Shown here: piece after piece, positions 47,661 through 56,197 of the stretch | How positions within the stretch are numbered: position 1 is the stretch's first letter | Layout: every line of letters starts with the position of its first letter | Assembly: GCA_017399005.1 (NCBI GenBank) | Contig: JAFQEO010000032.1 | Location: 62,001-126,000, forward strand | Length of the DNA stretch: 64,000 nt | Direction of reading: 5' to 3' | Source of the DNA: Peptococcaceae bacterium | Lineage (GTDB): Bacteria > Bacillota > Peptococcia > Peptococcales > Peptococcaceae | Made by a program: the position numbers and the translations under genes | The notes under the pieces: model-generated | What the model saw: the letters and a program-made list of their open reading frames with translations, nothing else | Told to the model about the DNA's origin: nothing | Databases searched by the model: none

Positions 47661-47754
47661 TGTAGGAATGTAGGATTCGTCAGAAAAAATTAGAAAATAG
47701 AAATAAAATATAAAAAAGTTTAGTGAAACTGCCTACATATCCTACATTCCTACA
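47661..47754. repeat. 16-bp perfect inverted repeat with AT-rich spacer
   Basis: TGTAGGAATGTAGGAT (47661-47676) and its exact complement ATCCTACATTCCTACA (47739-47754) flank 62 bp of AT-rich DNA. Related TGTAGGATTGG and GTGTAG words lie just left (47608-47621). Function unknown: possibly a protein-binding array or a mobile-element scar. The rest of the 402-bp gap 47474-47875 holds a parS and two terminators, no gene. Confidence 0.7.
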
Positions 47755-47771
47755 TCACAGGCATAAAAAAA

Positions 47772-47802
47772 CAGGGAACACACAGTTATTGTGCATTCCC
47801 TG
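47772..47802 (-). terminator. Terminator of the DUF2232-rplI operon
   Basis: CAGGGAA pairs with TTCCCTG, with CACA/TGTG inside. On the minus strand it runs into TTTTTTTA. Confidence 0.82.
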
Positions 47803-47875
47803 AAGGATTCATTCTTATAGATTCCAAAATCATACTTGCTTTATCTACAAACCAGTAGAAATTATGGAGAACTGC

Positions 47876-48325
47876 TTAGCCCTGTTCGATAATTTTAACA
47901 GCCAGTTCTACATGAACATCTGGATGCAGTTTTACAGTTGGACGGTAGGTGCCCAGTGTTTTGATGTTTTCTTCCAGATTGATTTTGCGTTTATCGATTT
48001 TGTAGCCAGTGGATTTTTCCAGCTGTTCTGCGATTTCCTTGCTGGTTACTGCGCCGAACAGTTTACCGCCGGCACCGCATTTTACCTGCATGGTAACGGT
48101 GATTTCTTTTAATTTTTCGCCCAGTGCAATGGCTTCTGCTTTCTGTGCAGCGGCTTTATCGGCACGGATTTTTTCCTGACGCTGCAGTTCTTTCATATTG
48201 GCAGGGGTAGCTTCTACTGCCAGTTTTTTTGGAAACAGGTAGTTGCGTGCATACCCTTCTTTTGCTTCTAATACCTGGTCTTTTTTACCAACCTTCGGTA
48301 CATCCTGTAATAAAATAACTTTCAT
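47876..48325 (-). CDS. rplI: 50S ribosomal protein L9
   Basis: 149 residues. MKVILLQDVPKVGKKDQVLEAKEGYARNYLFPK is the N-terminal rRNA-binding domain, followed by the long helix and the C-terminal domain (GKLFGAVTSKEIAEQL). TAGGAGG ribosome site. Follows a DUF2232 gene by 11 bp, the common Bacillota arrangement (yybS-rplI). Confidence 0.97.
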   Translation of the reverse strand: MKVILLQDVPKVGKKDQVLEAKEGYARNYLFPKKLAVEATPANMKELQRQEKIRADKAAAQKAEAIALGEKLKEITVTMQVKCGAGGKLFGAVTSKEIAEQLEKSTGYKIDKRKINLEENIKTLGTYRPTVKLHPDVHVELAVKIIEQG

Positions 48326-48336
48326 GATGATTCCTC

Positions 48337-49335
48337 CTAACCTTTTTGCTCTTTCTTATTATCCACCCTCAGCTTGCGGAAGTCAAACAATAAATCTGCC
48401 AGACCGGCTAAAATAAATGATACGATAAAGCCGGTGAAGAACAGCATAAACGCAAATACGGTAAACATTTTCATCCCGGCGGACATTTCTTTAAATTTAA
48501 ACAGATGCATCGACATTGCCATTCCGTCCAGAAACAGCAGTGCAGCAAATACCAGCAGCAGATTCAGAATCAGAATATTCATCCAGCTGATGCTGATATA
48601 ATCTCCAGCCAGCCACAGTGCCCATACTGCGATTAAACCCCATATAAAACCGCCTGGCAGAATCCAGTTCTGGAAACCGTGTACGCGCGGAATACGGATT
48701 TTCAGCCGTTTTAAAATGTATGTGGTAATAAAGTAGGTTACAATGGCCATTGCCCCATGGCTGATAATCATCAGAGCCGGCATAATGCGGATGGCAATAT
48801 TGATAATCTGTACCAGAAAATCGCTGGCCTGGGTTTGAGTCATGCCCTGCTGAATTAACATACCGGTCATACCGGTTGCCTCATACATGGCCAGCATTTC
48901 TTTCTGATATTCATCCAGATAGGCAGCAATACTTTCCGGAGAAAAGCCCATCAGCGCCAGATTAATAAGCAGCAGAGCCACAGTGGCAAAGGCTGCGGTA
49001 ATTACGCTGGCATGGATTGTTTTAACGGCGCTTTTGCGGCGATGCAGCATATAACCCATCACCCAGCCAAGCAGAACATACTGCAGCCCGGCAGAAACTG
49101 CGGTTAAAGGCCCCATAAACAGTGCCAGAAGCAAAACGGAGAGTACACTGATTAGCCCTCCGGCAAAAGAACCGTGGCGTGTTGTCACAATGGTAATCGG
49201 GATACTGCTGAATAACAGGGCCAGCATTCCAATTAGAGGAAGGTTGCCCAGCAGTATTAAAATAATAGTCAGTCCGGCCATGATTGCCCCTTCGGTTAAG
49301 GCTGGAACTGTCAGTTTTGGATTCAAGTCTGTCAC
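48337..49335 (-). CDS. DUF2232 (YybS-like) membrane protein
   Basis: 332 residues with eight or nine hydrophobic segments (TEGAIMAGLTIILILLGNLP at the N-terminus, GFIWGLIAVWALWL later). The family is predicted to resemble energy-coupling S-components but has no proven substrate. It lies directly upstream of rplI on the same strand, as in Bacillus yybS. Confidence 0.85.
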   Translation of the reverse strand: MTDLNPKLTVPALTEGAIMAGLTIILILLGNLPLIGMLALLFSSIPITIVTTRHGSFAGGLISVLSVLLLALFMGPLTAVSAGLQYVLLGWVMGYMLHRRKSAVKTIHASVITAAFATVALLLINLALMGFSPESIAAYLDEYQKEMLAMYEATGMTGMLIQQGMTQTQASDFLVQIINIAIRIMPALMIISHGAMAIVTYFITTYILKRLKIRIPRVHGFQNWILPGGFIWGLIAVWALWLAGDYISISWMNILILNLLLVFAALLFLDGMAMSMHLFKFKEMSAGMKMFTVFAFMLFFTGFIVSFILAGLADLLFDFRKLRVDNKKEQKG

Positions 49336-49534
49336 CTCATTATAAAATTATAAAATCTGTTTCATCGTTTTTAATTCTATTTGCAAATGGATTTTACCTT
49401 GTTTTTGTTGCAATTTTCTGCGGATTTCGATGCCTCTCGCACGAAAAAGGATAATTATGATATAATACAGAACATAAACAACAATTGTGAACAGCAATCG
49501 TGAACAGAAAACGAGAAAGACAGGGGGAATTACC

Positions 49535-50515
49535 ATGCAGCAGAATCATTGCAGTTATGCAACCAATGGCTGTGTCATCGCAGAAAAATATGAGAAAAAG
49601 AAACGGCATCGCGGAATCCGGATTATCGGCGGGATTCTAATCATTTCTTTGCTGCTGGGCATTTTTGCATCGGCAGGCGGTACCGGTACTCCGTCGGAAA
49701 ATTATATTGCAGTGCTGAATATTGAGGGAACCATTTCAGAGAACGACGGCTATACTTATGATCAGCAGTTTCTGCTGGACAGCGTGGAGGAACTGATGGA
49801 GGATGAGTATAATCTGGGGCTGCTTCTGCATATTGATTCGCCTGGCGGCGCTGTGTATCAGATTGACGAACTGTATCTGAAACTGATGGAATACAAAGAG
49901 AGCACAGGGCGGCCTGTTTATGCAGCCATTGAGAGCTATGCGGCATCGGGCGGTTATTATGTGGCCTGTGCAGCTGATAAAATCTACGCAAACCGCAATG
50001 CTATCACTGGTTCTATCGGTGTGATTATGGGAGAATTTGTTGATGTAAGCGGATTGCTTGACAGTCTGGGTGTGGATGTAACCTATGTTTCTACCGGTGC
50101 CAACAAGGCAATGGGCAGTTCTTTTGAGCCGCTGACCGAAGAACAGAAAGCGATTTATCAGTCGATTGTGGATGAATCCTACGACCGGTTTGTGGACATT
50201 ATTGCAGAGAGCCGCGGGCTGGATGAGGCAGTGGTGCGTACTCTGGCCGACGGCCGTATTTATACTGCAACGCAGGCGCTGAATCACGGAATGATTGACG
50301 GTGTGGAAGCTTATGATACTACCCTGCAGCGCATGACAGCCGATTTAGGCTATGAGAGTCTAAAGGCCTGGACCTACAGCTATCAGGCACCAGCTGGATT
50401 GTTTGATTATCTGGCCAGTGGCAATATTCAGAAACTGGCCGATACGCTGACTAGCGAAAAACGCATGGAAAGTCCGGAACCGCCACAGGTTATGATGTAC
50501 TTTAACGGATACTAA
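49535..50515 (+). CDS. sppA: Signal peptide peptidase SppA
   Basis: 326 residues from MQQNHCSYATNGC, where CAGGGGGAA precedes the ATG. One transmembrane segment (about 29-48) anchors the protease domain outside. The catalytic Ser is in SYAASGGYYVA and the Lys in STGANKAMGSSFEP, the Ser/Lys dyad of S49 peptidases. It digests leftover signal peptides in the membrane. The stop codon lies within palindrome copy 3. Confidence 0.93.
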   Translation: MQQNHCSYATNGCVIAEKYEKKKRHRGIRIIGGILIISLLLGIFASAGGTGTPSENYIAVLNIEGTISENDGYTYDQQFLLDSVEELMEDEYNLGLLLHIDSPGGAVYQIDELYLKLMEYKESTGRPVYAAIESYAASGGYYVACAADKIYANRNAITGSIGVIMGEFVDVSGLLDSLGVDVTYVSTGANKAMGSSFEPLTEEQKAIYQSIVDESYDRFVDIIAESRGLDEAVVRTLADGRIYTATQALNHGMIDGVEAYDTTLQRMTADLGYESLKAWTYSYQAPAGLFDYLASGNIQKLADTLTSEKRMESPEPPQVMMYFNGY

Positions 50516-50592
50516 GACTCGTTAAATTTTCATATCGCTGTGTTGCTTTGAATTTTTTTCGCCTTGCGAAATAAAAATTTTCCTGCGTCTTT
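50514..50592. repeat. Palindromic element family, copy 3 (internally shortened)
   Basis: The outer arms AAGAC-TTAAATTTT (from 50514) and AAAATTTT-GTCTT (to 50592) pair. The interior keeps the family words GCTGTGTTG and GCCTTGCG but lacks the central TACCTCAAAGTACGC hairpin. It starts inside the sppA stop codon. Confidence 0.7.
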
Positions 50593-50632
50593 GGAATGGA
50601 AGGATTTTTTCTTTTTATAAATAATTTTTTTA

Positions 50633-50661
50633 TTGCGCGGTAAATATTTCTGTGCTATACT
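50633..50661 (+). promoter_or_regulatory. Promoter of rpsF-ssb-rpsR
   Basis: -35 TTGCGC (50633-50638), 17-bp spacer, -10 TATACT (50656-50661), 68 bp before the rpsF ATG. Confidence 0.7.
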
Positions 50662-50675
50662 AAACAAGTTATGAA

Positions 50676-50720
50676 TCCCTGCTCTGACAAAGTCGGAGCC
50701 ATTAGTCCGGGGGGAGGAGG
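50676..50720 (+). promoter_or_regulatory. Possible S6:S18-responsive rpsF leader hairpin
   Basis: GCTCTGACAAAGTCGGAGC forms a stem (CTC.GAC/GTC.GAG). Shortly after, a CCG sits next to the ribosome site (TCCGGGGGGAGGAGG). The known rpsF leader motif binds the S6-S18 complex through a CCG trinucleotide. The match is by eye only. Confidence 0.4.
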
Positions 50721-50728
50721 TGCACAAG

Positions 50729-51019
50729 ATGCGTGATTACGAATTACTGTATATCATTAAACCAGAAGTAGCTGAAGAAGCAATTGATGGCATCGTTGAA
50801 AAATTCAATGGTATCCTGGTTAATGAAGGCGCAACTGTAGCTGAAGTTGATAAATGGGGCAAACGTAAACTGGCCTATGAAATCGACAAAAAATATCGTG
50901 AAGGTTACTATGTATTAGTAAAATTCAACGGTCCAGCTGCTGCTGTTGACGAATGCGACCGTCTGATGAAAATCGACGAAAACATTCTGCGTCATTTAAC
51001 AACTAAAGTCGGCGAATAA
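50729..51019 (+). CDS. rpsF: 30S ribosomal protein S6
   Basis: 96 residues from MRDYELLYIIKPE. ATG at 50729 follows GGAGGAGGTG; the GTG nine bases earlier overlaps the ribosome site. Contains the conserved WGKRKLAYEI strand. Binds 16S rRNA together with S18, encoded two genes downstream. Confidence 0.97.
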   Translation: MRDYELLYIIKPEVAEEAIDGIVEKFNGILVNEGATVAEVDKWGKRKLAYEIDKKYREGYYVLVKFNGPAAAVDECDRLMKIDENILRHLTTKVGE

Positions 51020-51040
51020 TTTCTTAATGGAGAGTTTATC

Positions 51041-51472
51041 ATGAACAAAATTATGTTAATTGGTCGTCTGACAAAAGATCCTGAATTACGTTATACACAG
51101 AGCGGCAGTGCAGTAGCAAGCTTTACACTGGCAGTAAACCGCCGGTTTGCAAATCAGAACGGTGAACGGGAAGCCGATTTCATCAACTGTGTTGCATGGC
51201 AGAAATCTGCTGAGTTTGTTGCAAACTACTTCAAAAAAGGCCAGCAGATGGCTTTAGAAGGCAGACTGCAGGTTCGCAGCTATGACGGTAATGATGGACA
51301 GAGACGCTGGGTGACAGAAGTCGTTGCTGAACAGATTGAATTTGTTGGCTCTAAAAACGACAATGCTGGCTCCGGCAGACAGGATTATCAGAATAATAAC
51401 AATGCTTCTGCAGGCTCTAGTCTGGGTCTGGGTGAAGAAATCGTATTTGATGATAATGACTTACCTTTCTAA
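51041..51472 (+). CDS. ssb: Single-stranded DNA-binding protein
   Basis: 143 residues. The OB fold begins [22 protein letters not shown] and includes [15 protein letters not shown] Gly/Asn/Gln-rich disordered linker follows, then the acidic tip DDNDLPF that recruits repair and replication partners. Central gene of the rpsF-ssb-rpsR operon. Confidence 0.97.
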   Translation: MNKIMLIGRLTKDPELRYTQSGSAVASFTLAVNRRFANQNGEREADFINCVAWQKSAEFVANYFKKGQQMALEGRLQVRSYDGNDGQRRWVTEVVAEQIEFVGSKNDNAGSGRQDYQNNNNASAGSSLGLGEEIVFDDNDLPF

Positions 51473-51490
51473 CAAAGGAGGAACTAGATC

Positions 51491-51727
51491 ATGGCAAAAC
51501 GTGAACGTAACCCAAGAAAAATGAAGAAAAAAGTTTGCGCTTTCTGTGTAGATAAAGCTGAAACCATCGATTACAAAGATGTTGCAAAACTGAAAAAATA
51601 CGTAACTGAAAGAGGTAAAATCCTGCCAAGACGTATTTCCGGTAACTGTGCAAAACATCAGAGAGCTCTGACCGTTGCTATCAAACGTGCTAGAGTTATG
51701 GCTTTATTACCATACACAACCGAGTAA
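51491..51727 (+). CDS. rpsR: 30S ribosomal protein S18
   Basis: 78 residues. Basic, with the core [35 protein letters not shown] near the N-terminus with the later Cys-x-x-His indicates a zinc-binding (C+) form. Preceded by AAAGGAGGAAC and followed by a strong terminator. Confidence 0.97.
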   Translation: MAKRERNPRKMKKKVCAFCVDKAETIDYKDVAKLKKYVTERGKILPRRISGNCAKHQRALTVAIKRARVMALLPYTTE

Positions 51728-51737
51728 TAGCGATATT

Positions 51738-51772
51738 AAAACCCTGTGTCGAATCTGACACAGGGTTTTTTT
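51738..51772 (+). terminator. Terminator of rpsF-ssb-rpsR
   Basis: AAACCCTGTGTC / GACACAGGGTTT with a 6-nt loop and a T-run. Confidence 0.95.
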
Positions 51773-51784
51773 GTATCCGCTTGC

Positions 51785-51888
51785 TATATTTTAGCCTGGC
51801 TGTGTTGTTTTTGATTTTCCTCGCCTTGCGTACCTCAAAGTACGCGTCGCTCGAAAAATCAAAAGCCGCCTTGCCAGTCAAAAATATA
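51785..51888. repeat. Palindromic element family, copy 1
   Basis: Core words: GCTGTGTTG, TTTTGATTTTCC, GCCTTGCG, the hairpin GCGTAC-CTCAAA-GTACGC, then CGAAAAATCA and GCCGCCTTGCCAG. Outer arms TATATTTTAGCCTGGC (51785-51800) and GCCAGTCAAAAATATA (51873-51888) pair. The central 82 nt differ from copy 2 at only four positions, two of which are paired with each other (G-C to T-A). Confidence 0.85.
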
Positions 51889-52004
51889 CCTGCGCTCTGA
51901 TTTAATATTTTTTAAAAAATGTTGCAAATATCACATACAAATACGGCTTTTTCGGGTAAGATATCCTTGTAAACAAATAATCCAACGCGAAGGGGCGTAT
52001 TCAT

Positions 52005-52712
52005 ATGATTCGTAAAATTGTAAAAATTGATGCAGAGAAATGTAATGGCTGCGGGGCATGTGCAAAGGCCTGTCTGGAAGATGCTATCGGTATTATCGAT
52101 GGCAAGGCGGTATTACTGCGGGATGACTATTGTGATGGCTTAGGCAACTGTCTGCCGGTTTGTCCGATGGATGCTATTAGCTTTGAAGAACGGGAGGCAG
52201 CAGCTTTTGACGAGGAAGCAGTAAAACGTAATCAGGAGCAGAAAAAACAGAATCAGCTGCTCGGTGCTAGCTGTTCTGGGATTCAGATGCAGAGTTTTGC
52301 CCGTCCTGCGGCAAATTTCAGTGCCGGTAATGTGCAGAGTGAGCTCCGTCAGTGGCCGGTACAAATCAAACTGGCTCCGCTTACCGCACCGTATTTTGAT
52401 AACGCAGATATTTTAGTTGCGGCTGATTGCAGTGCCTATGCCTATGGCAATTTCCATGCTGAATTTATTCGCGGCAGAGTTACCTTAATCGGCTGTCCGA
52501 AACTGGACAGCGTGGATTACGCAGAAAAACTGACTGCTATTTTTGCACAGAATGGCATTAAGAGTATTCTGCTGGCCCGTATGGAGGTGCCATGCTGCGG
52601 CGGTATGCAGAAAGCCGTTCAGACAGCCCGTGATTTAAGCGGCAAACAGATTCCGGTGCGCGTGGTAACCATTTCCGCACAGGGACAGATTGTAAAAGAA
52701 GAAATCGTATAA
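52005..52712 (+). CDS. 4Fe-4S ferredoxin-domain protein with C-terminal Cys-rich domain
   Basis: 235 residues. Residues 1-60 are a two-cluster ferredoxin: CNGCGACAKACLEDAI and the second cluster with Cys spaced YCDGLGNCLPVCPMDAI, where the first Cys is displaced. The rest holds DCSAYAYGNFH, IGCPKLD and VPCCGGMQKAV, resembling domains of CO-dehydrogenase/ferredoxin-linked redox proteins found in many anaerobes. Electron partner unknown. Own transcript: no link to rpsR past its terminator. Confidence 0.85.
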   Translation: MIRKIVKIDAEKCNGCGACAKACLEDAIGIIDGKAVLLRDDYCDGLGNCLPVCPMDAISFEEREAAAFDEEAVKRNQEQKKQNQLLGASCSGIQMQSFARPAANFSAGNVQSELRQWPVQIKLAPLTAPYFDNADILVAADCSAYAYGNFHAEFIRGRVTLIGCPKLDSVDYAEKLTAIFAQNGIKSILLARMEVPCCGGMQKAVQTARDLSGKQIPVRVVTISAQGQIVKEEIV

Positions 52713-52724
52713 ACCAAAATACAG

Positions 52725-52754
52725 GACCGTTGGAACCCATCCAGCGGTCTTTTT
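52725..52754 (+). terminator. Terminator of the ferredoxin-like gene
   Basis: GACCGTTGG pairs with CCAGCGGTC (one G-T), followed by TTTTT. Confidence 0.82.
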
Positions 52755-52841
52755 ATGTGAGTAAAATATTGCAATACGGAATACGAGATGATAGAATGAT
52801 TTTAGTAAAATAAAAAAGAGCATTAAACAGGAGGGGTCTAT

Positions 52842-53144
52842 ATGACATTTCTTTCTGGCTGGTGGGTGTTCTTTGGGGCACTGGCGTTTTTTACAGGGGC
52901 AGCAAATCTTGTGCGTAATATCAGGGGCAATCATAACGGCTGGGAGTTTCTGATGTTTGTGAGTTTATCCAGCGGGCTTCTGGCATTGCTTTCACAATAT
53001 CATATGATAGGCAAATGGGCTCTGGCTGGAGACTGGAGTGCGATTCAGGATGTGGCACCATCGATGGGCAGCATCTTAATGTGGGCAGTTATTGCAGGGA
53101 TTTTGTTAAACAGCGTGGTTGTGTATCTGAACAGAAAAGAATAA
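52842..53144 (+). CDS. Small membrane protein, three transmembrane segments
   Basis: 100 residues. Hydrophobic segments at about 5-24, 34-52 and 74-95; short basic ends. ACAGGAGGGG ribosome site 7 bp before the ATG. I do not recognise the family. It stands alone between two terminators, just before the leftward tRNA genes. Confidence 0.72.
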   Translation: MTFLSGWWVFFGALAFFTGAANLVRNIRGNHNGWEFLMFVSLSSGLLALLSQYHMIGKWALAGDWSAIQDVAPSMGSILMWAVIAGILLNSVVVYLNRKE

Positions 53145-53158
53145 AGGCAAAACAAAAA

Positions 53159-53180
53159 ACACTGACCAATTGGTCAGTGT
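53159..53180. terminator. Bidirectional terminator between the small membrane gene and tRNA-Gly
   Basis: Perfect palindrome ACACTGACC-aatt-GGTCAGTGT bounded by an A-run and a T-run, so it works both ways. Confidence 0.92.
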
Positions 53181-53186
53181 TTTTTC

Positions 53187-53260
53187 TGGAGCGGGTAATG
53201 GGAATCGAACCCACATATTCAGCTTGGGAAGCTGATGTTCTACCACTAAACTATACCCGC
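53187..53260 (-). tRNA. tRNA-Gly (anticodon CCC)
   Basis: The acceptor stem GCGGGTA/TACCCGC, anticodon stem TCAGC/GCTGA with loop TTCCCAA, and the T-arm GTGGGTTCGATTCCCAT are all present. The 3' TCCA is encoded. Confidence 0.95.
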
Positions 53261-53329
53261 ACAAATATCTGCTAGATATTATAGCATAACGGAGATGCTG
53301 TGTCAAAATAATTTTGAAAATAAAAAAGA

Positions 53330-53402
53330 AGCCAATGGCGGGAATCGAACCCGCGACCTGCTGATTACGAATCAGACGCTCTACCGACTGAGCTACACCG
53401 GC
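53330..53402 (-). tRNA. tRNA-Thr (anticodon CGT)
   Basis: The acceptor GCCGGTG pairs with CATTGGC (two G-T pairs). D-arm GCTCAGTCGGTAGAGC, anticodon loop TTCGTAA, T-arm CGGGTTCGATTCCCG. The CCA end is not encoded. It lies 69 bp upstream of tRNA-Gly on the same strand. Confidence 0.94.
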
Positions 53403-53483
53403 AACCGACTATTATTATAAATGGTTTCACGTAAAAATGCAATGAATTTCAAATCATTTTCTGAAAGCTGTTGTGAAATAAAA

Positions 53484-53526
53484 AAGCAATGACGATACCG
53501 TTTTCTGCGGAAATCCGTCATTGCTT
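53484..53526 (-). terminator. Terminator of the holB-rsmI operon
   Basis: AAAGCAATGACG pairs with CGTCATTGCTTT around a 19-nt loop that has its own partial pairing. T-run on the minus strand. Confidence 0.88.
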
Positions 53527-53534
53527 TTGTTTTG

Positions 53535-54368
53535 TTATTTATTCTGTACGATAAAGTTGTACACGTCTCGTTTGCTTAAACCGGCTTCTTTGGCGGCCTG
53601 TTTGATAGCATCTTTCTGGGAGATGCCTTCGGCTTCTAATTGTGTTACACGGTTTACGGCCCAGTCAATATCCCGTTCTTCGGGCGGAGCAGGGTTGGCA
53701 CCGTGCAGAAGCAGTACAAATTCACCGCGAATACCTTCGGCTTCAAAGTGAGCCAGCACTTCAGCAGGGGTACCGCGCACAATTTCCTCAAATTTTTTGG
53801 TTAGTTCCCGTGCTGCGGCCATGGAGCGGTCCGGAAAAACTTCTATCATGGTTTTCAGTGTATCTTCCAGCCGGTGAGGTGATTCGTAAAAAATCATGGT
53901 GCGTTCTTCCTGTGTCAGATTCTGAAAATACTGCAGCCGTTCTTTTTTCTGCCGCGGGATGAAGCCTTCAAAGGCAAAGCGGTCAGTCGGCAGTCCGGAT
54001 AATACCAGCCCTGTAATGGCTGCAACGGCTCCCGGCAATACGGTGAACGGAATATCCTCTTCCAGGCACTGCTGCACTAAATCATAGCCCGGGTCGGAAA
54101 TTCCAGGCATACCGGCATCGGATACCAGAGCAATATTTTTGCCTTCTTTCAACTGCTGGATAATCACATTTCCTTTGGCCATTTTGTTGTGTTCGTAATA
54201 ACTGGTGACCGGTTTGGAAATTTCAAAATGGTTCAACAGCTGGAGGGTTTTCCGGGTGTCTTCACAGGCAACCAGATCAACGGTTTTCAGTGTTTCCAGT
54301 ACCCGCAGAGTGATATCTTGCAGATTTCCAATAGGTGTGGCACATAAATATAAGGTTCCGTAGGACAT
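53535..54368 (-). CDS. rsmI: 16S rRNA (cytidine1402-2'-O)-methyltransferase RsmI
   Basis: 277 residues. The SAM-dependent tetrapyrrole-methylase fold shows LYLCATPIGNLQDITLRVLETL, VACEDTR, LVSDAGMPGISDPG and FYESPHRL. It methylates the ribose of C1402 in the decoding centre. Last gene of the leftward holB-ricT-yabA-trmN6-rsmI block, the same order as in Bacillus (without yazA). Confidence 0.96.
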   Translation of the reverse strand: MSYGTLYLCATPIGNLQDITLRVLETLKTVDLVACEDTRKTLQLLNHFEISKPVTSYYEHNKMAKGNVIIQQLKEGKNIALVSDAGMPGISDPGYDLVQQCLEEDIPFTVLPGAVAAITGLVLSGLPTDRFAFEGFIPRQKKERLQYFQNLTQEERTMIFYESPHRLEDTLKTMIEVFPDRSMAAARELTKKFEEIVRGTPAEVLAHFEAEGIRGEFVLLLHGANPAPPEERDIDWAVNRVTQLEAEGISQKDAIKQAAKEAGLSKRDVYNFIVQNK

Positions 54369-54383
54369 AGGCGACCTCCTGGA

Positions 54384-55142
54384 TTATCGGTAATAGGTTA
54401 ATACTTCGTCGGAATAGGTGGATTTATCACTGGTTATTTTTGCAATACTGCGGTAAATCGGAAGCGGCGGCATTACGGTAATACCGTTTCGTCCGTCTTT
54501 GATGGCTTCCAGAAGCAGCAGGTTGGCCGGCTGTTCCAAAGTAGGATGCACCATGCGCAGACGGTAAGGTGCCAGTTTGTATTTCATACAGCAGTTCAGA
54601 ATATCGGTTAATCGTTCTGCCCGGTGAATCAGAGCAAAATGGCCTCTGGATTTCAGGCAGTAGGCTGCGCTCTGAATGAGCTGGTCCAGTGTGCAGGCAA
54701 TTTCGTGACGGGCCAGTGCAATCTGCGGATTGGGGTTCTGTTTTCCGGTGCCTACCGGAAAGAACGGCGGATTGCTGGTAACCCAGTCATACTGCTGCTG
54801 ATACTGGCTCGGCATTTGCGTGATATCCTGTTCAATAATCTGAATCTGTTCCTGCAGCTGGTTATAAGCTACCGAGCGCCGTGCCATATCGGCAATGTCG
54901 GGCTGCAGTTCCATGGCATCGATGGAAACCTGTGGATGACGGGCCGCAATCAGGTGCGGAATCACACCGGAACCGGTTCCCAGATCCAGCACCCGATGTC
55001 TGGCTGAGGGCTGAATAAAATGGGCCAGCAGAACAGCATCGATAGAAAATCGAAAGCCCTGCGTTTTCTGCAGGACTTTCCATTGCTGACTGATACATAA
55101 ATCGGTGAGTTCTTCGTCGGGAAGCATGTTATCTGGAAACAT
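54384..55142 (-). CDS. tRNA1(Val) (adenine37-N6)-methyltransferase-like protein (YabB/TrmN6)
   Basis: 252 residues from MFPDNMLPDEELTDL, 9 bp after GGAGG and overlapping the end of yabA by 14 bp. The longer upstream frame is shadow of yabA. SAM motif VLDLGTGSGVIPHLIA and the N6-adenine catalytic motif NPPFF (near residue 130) define the family. Substrate in Bacillota not certain. Confidence 0.92.
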   Translation of the reverse strand: MFPDNMLPDEELTDLCISQQWKVLQKTQGFRFSIDAVLLAHFIQPSARHRVLDLGTGSGVIPHLIAARHPQVSIDAMELQPDIADMARRSVAYNQLQEQIQIIEQDITQMPSQYQQQYDWVTSNPPFFPVGTGKQNPNPQIALARHEIACTLDQLIQSAAYCLKSRGHFALIHRAERLTDILNCCMKYKLAPYRLRMVHPTLEQPANLLLLEAIKDGRNGITVMPPLPIYRSIAKITSDKSTYSDEVLTYYR

Positions 55143-55413
55143 TCTGCAATACCTCCATACAGAACAGGCACCCGCCGTCATGTTCCCGGCCGAAATAAGT
55201 GGCACATACATGATAGCCTTCATCGTAAAGCTGTTGTAATGCCATCTGACCGCCGGCAGTCTCTTTATTTTCGTTAATAACAGGTGTAATCTGCTGGCGA
55301 AGGCGTTCGTTCTCTTCTTCCAGTTTTGCCACCTGTGCCTGCATTTCCTGCAGAGCAAAGGTTAATTGCTGCAGCGTTGTTTCCATTGCTGCCAGTTGTG
55401 CACTTAAATTCAT
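55129..55413 (-). CDS. yabA: Replication initiation control protein YabA
   Basis: 94 residues. An N-terminal coiled coil (about 5-50) forms tetramers. The C-terminal zinc domain has the pattern H-x-C-x(10)-CLFC in YHVCATYFGREHDGGCLFC, matching YabA. In Bacillus it bridges DnaA and DnaN to restrain re-initiation. Both partners are encoded in this window. Confidence 0.92.
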   Translation of the reverse strand: MNLSAQLAAMETTLQQLTFALQEMQAQVAKLEEENERLRQQITPVINENKETAGGQMALQQLYDEGYHVCATYFGREHDGGCLFCMEVLQNVSR

Positions 55414-55440
55414 CTGATCACCTGCATTTCCCGCAGCTGT

Positions 55441-56181
55441 TTAGTCTTCCAGCCTGGATAAGTCAAAATCGTTTACATCTTCGTCTACATTGTTCAGTGC
55501 ATCCAGATTTTTTACTTTACAGCCGCATTTTCTATTTTCTACATAAACATCATTTTCGTATTTCAAACAGCAGAGCAGGCGACCGCAAATCCCGGAGATT
55601 TTAGATGGATTCAGCGACAGATTCTGCTCTTTTGCCATTTTAATGGAGACTGGTGCGAAATCGCCCAGGAAGGTGTGGCAGCACAGCTCACGGCCGCAGA
55701 ACCCGATACCGCCCAGCATTTTCGCTTCATCACGCACACCAATCTGGCGCAGTTCAATGCGGGTGCGGAATACGGTTGCCAGGTCTTTTACCAGTTCACG
55801 GAAATCTACACGGCCATCGGCAGTGAAGAAGAAAATCACCTTGCTGTTATCAAATGTATATTCCACATCAATCAGTTTCATCGGCAGATTATGCTGAAAG
55901 ATTTTTTCCAGACAGATATCGAATGCCTCTTTCTCACGCAGTTTATTTTCTGCAACACGTGCATCATCGTCGGCATCTGCTATGCGGATTACTTTTTTCA
56001 GAGGGGGAACGACTTCGCTGTCGTCCACCTGTTTTAAACCTACTACCACGCTGCCGTATTCGACACCGCGTGCCGTTTCTACGATAACATGATCGCTGGT
56101 GGTGATATTCAAATCGCCAGGATCAAAGTAATATATTTTGCCGGCTTCCTTAAAACGGACGCCAATTACAGTAACGGTCAT
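55441..56181 (-). CDS. ricT: PSP1-domain protein RicT (YaaT)
   Basis: 246 residues. PSP1 core with GGIGFCGRELCCHTFLGDF and the Cys cluster ISGICGRLLCCLKYE. With RicA and RicF it forms the Fe-S Y-complex that assists RNase Y in mRNA maturation. A C-terminal acidic tail follows CGCK. Gene order holB-ricT-yabA is canonical. Confidence 0.94.
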   Translation of the reverse strand: MTVTVIGVRFKEAGKIYYFDPGDLNITTSDHVIVETARGVEYGSVVVGLKQVDDSEVVPPLKKVIRIADADDDARVAENKLREKEAFDICLEKIFQHNLPMKLIDVEYTFDNSKVIFFFTADGRVDFRELVKDLATVFRTRIELRQIGVRDEAKMLGGIGFCGRELCCHTFLGDFAPVSIKMAKEQNLSLNPSKISGICGRLLCCLKYENDVYVENRKCGCKVKNLDALNNVDEDVNDFDLSRLED

Positions 56182-56197
56182 AAGGAACCTCCTTCAG

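Noticed and set aside
53421-53440. Degenerate parS-like word GGTTTCACGTAAAAA
   Set aside because: Only the left half and centre match; the right half is lost, unlike the nine exact sites.
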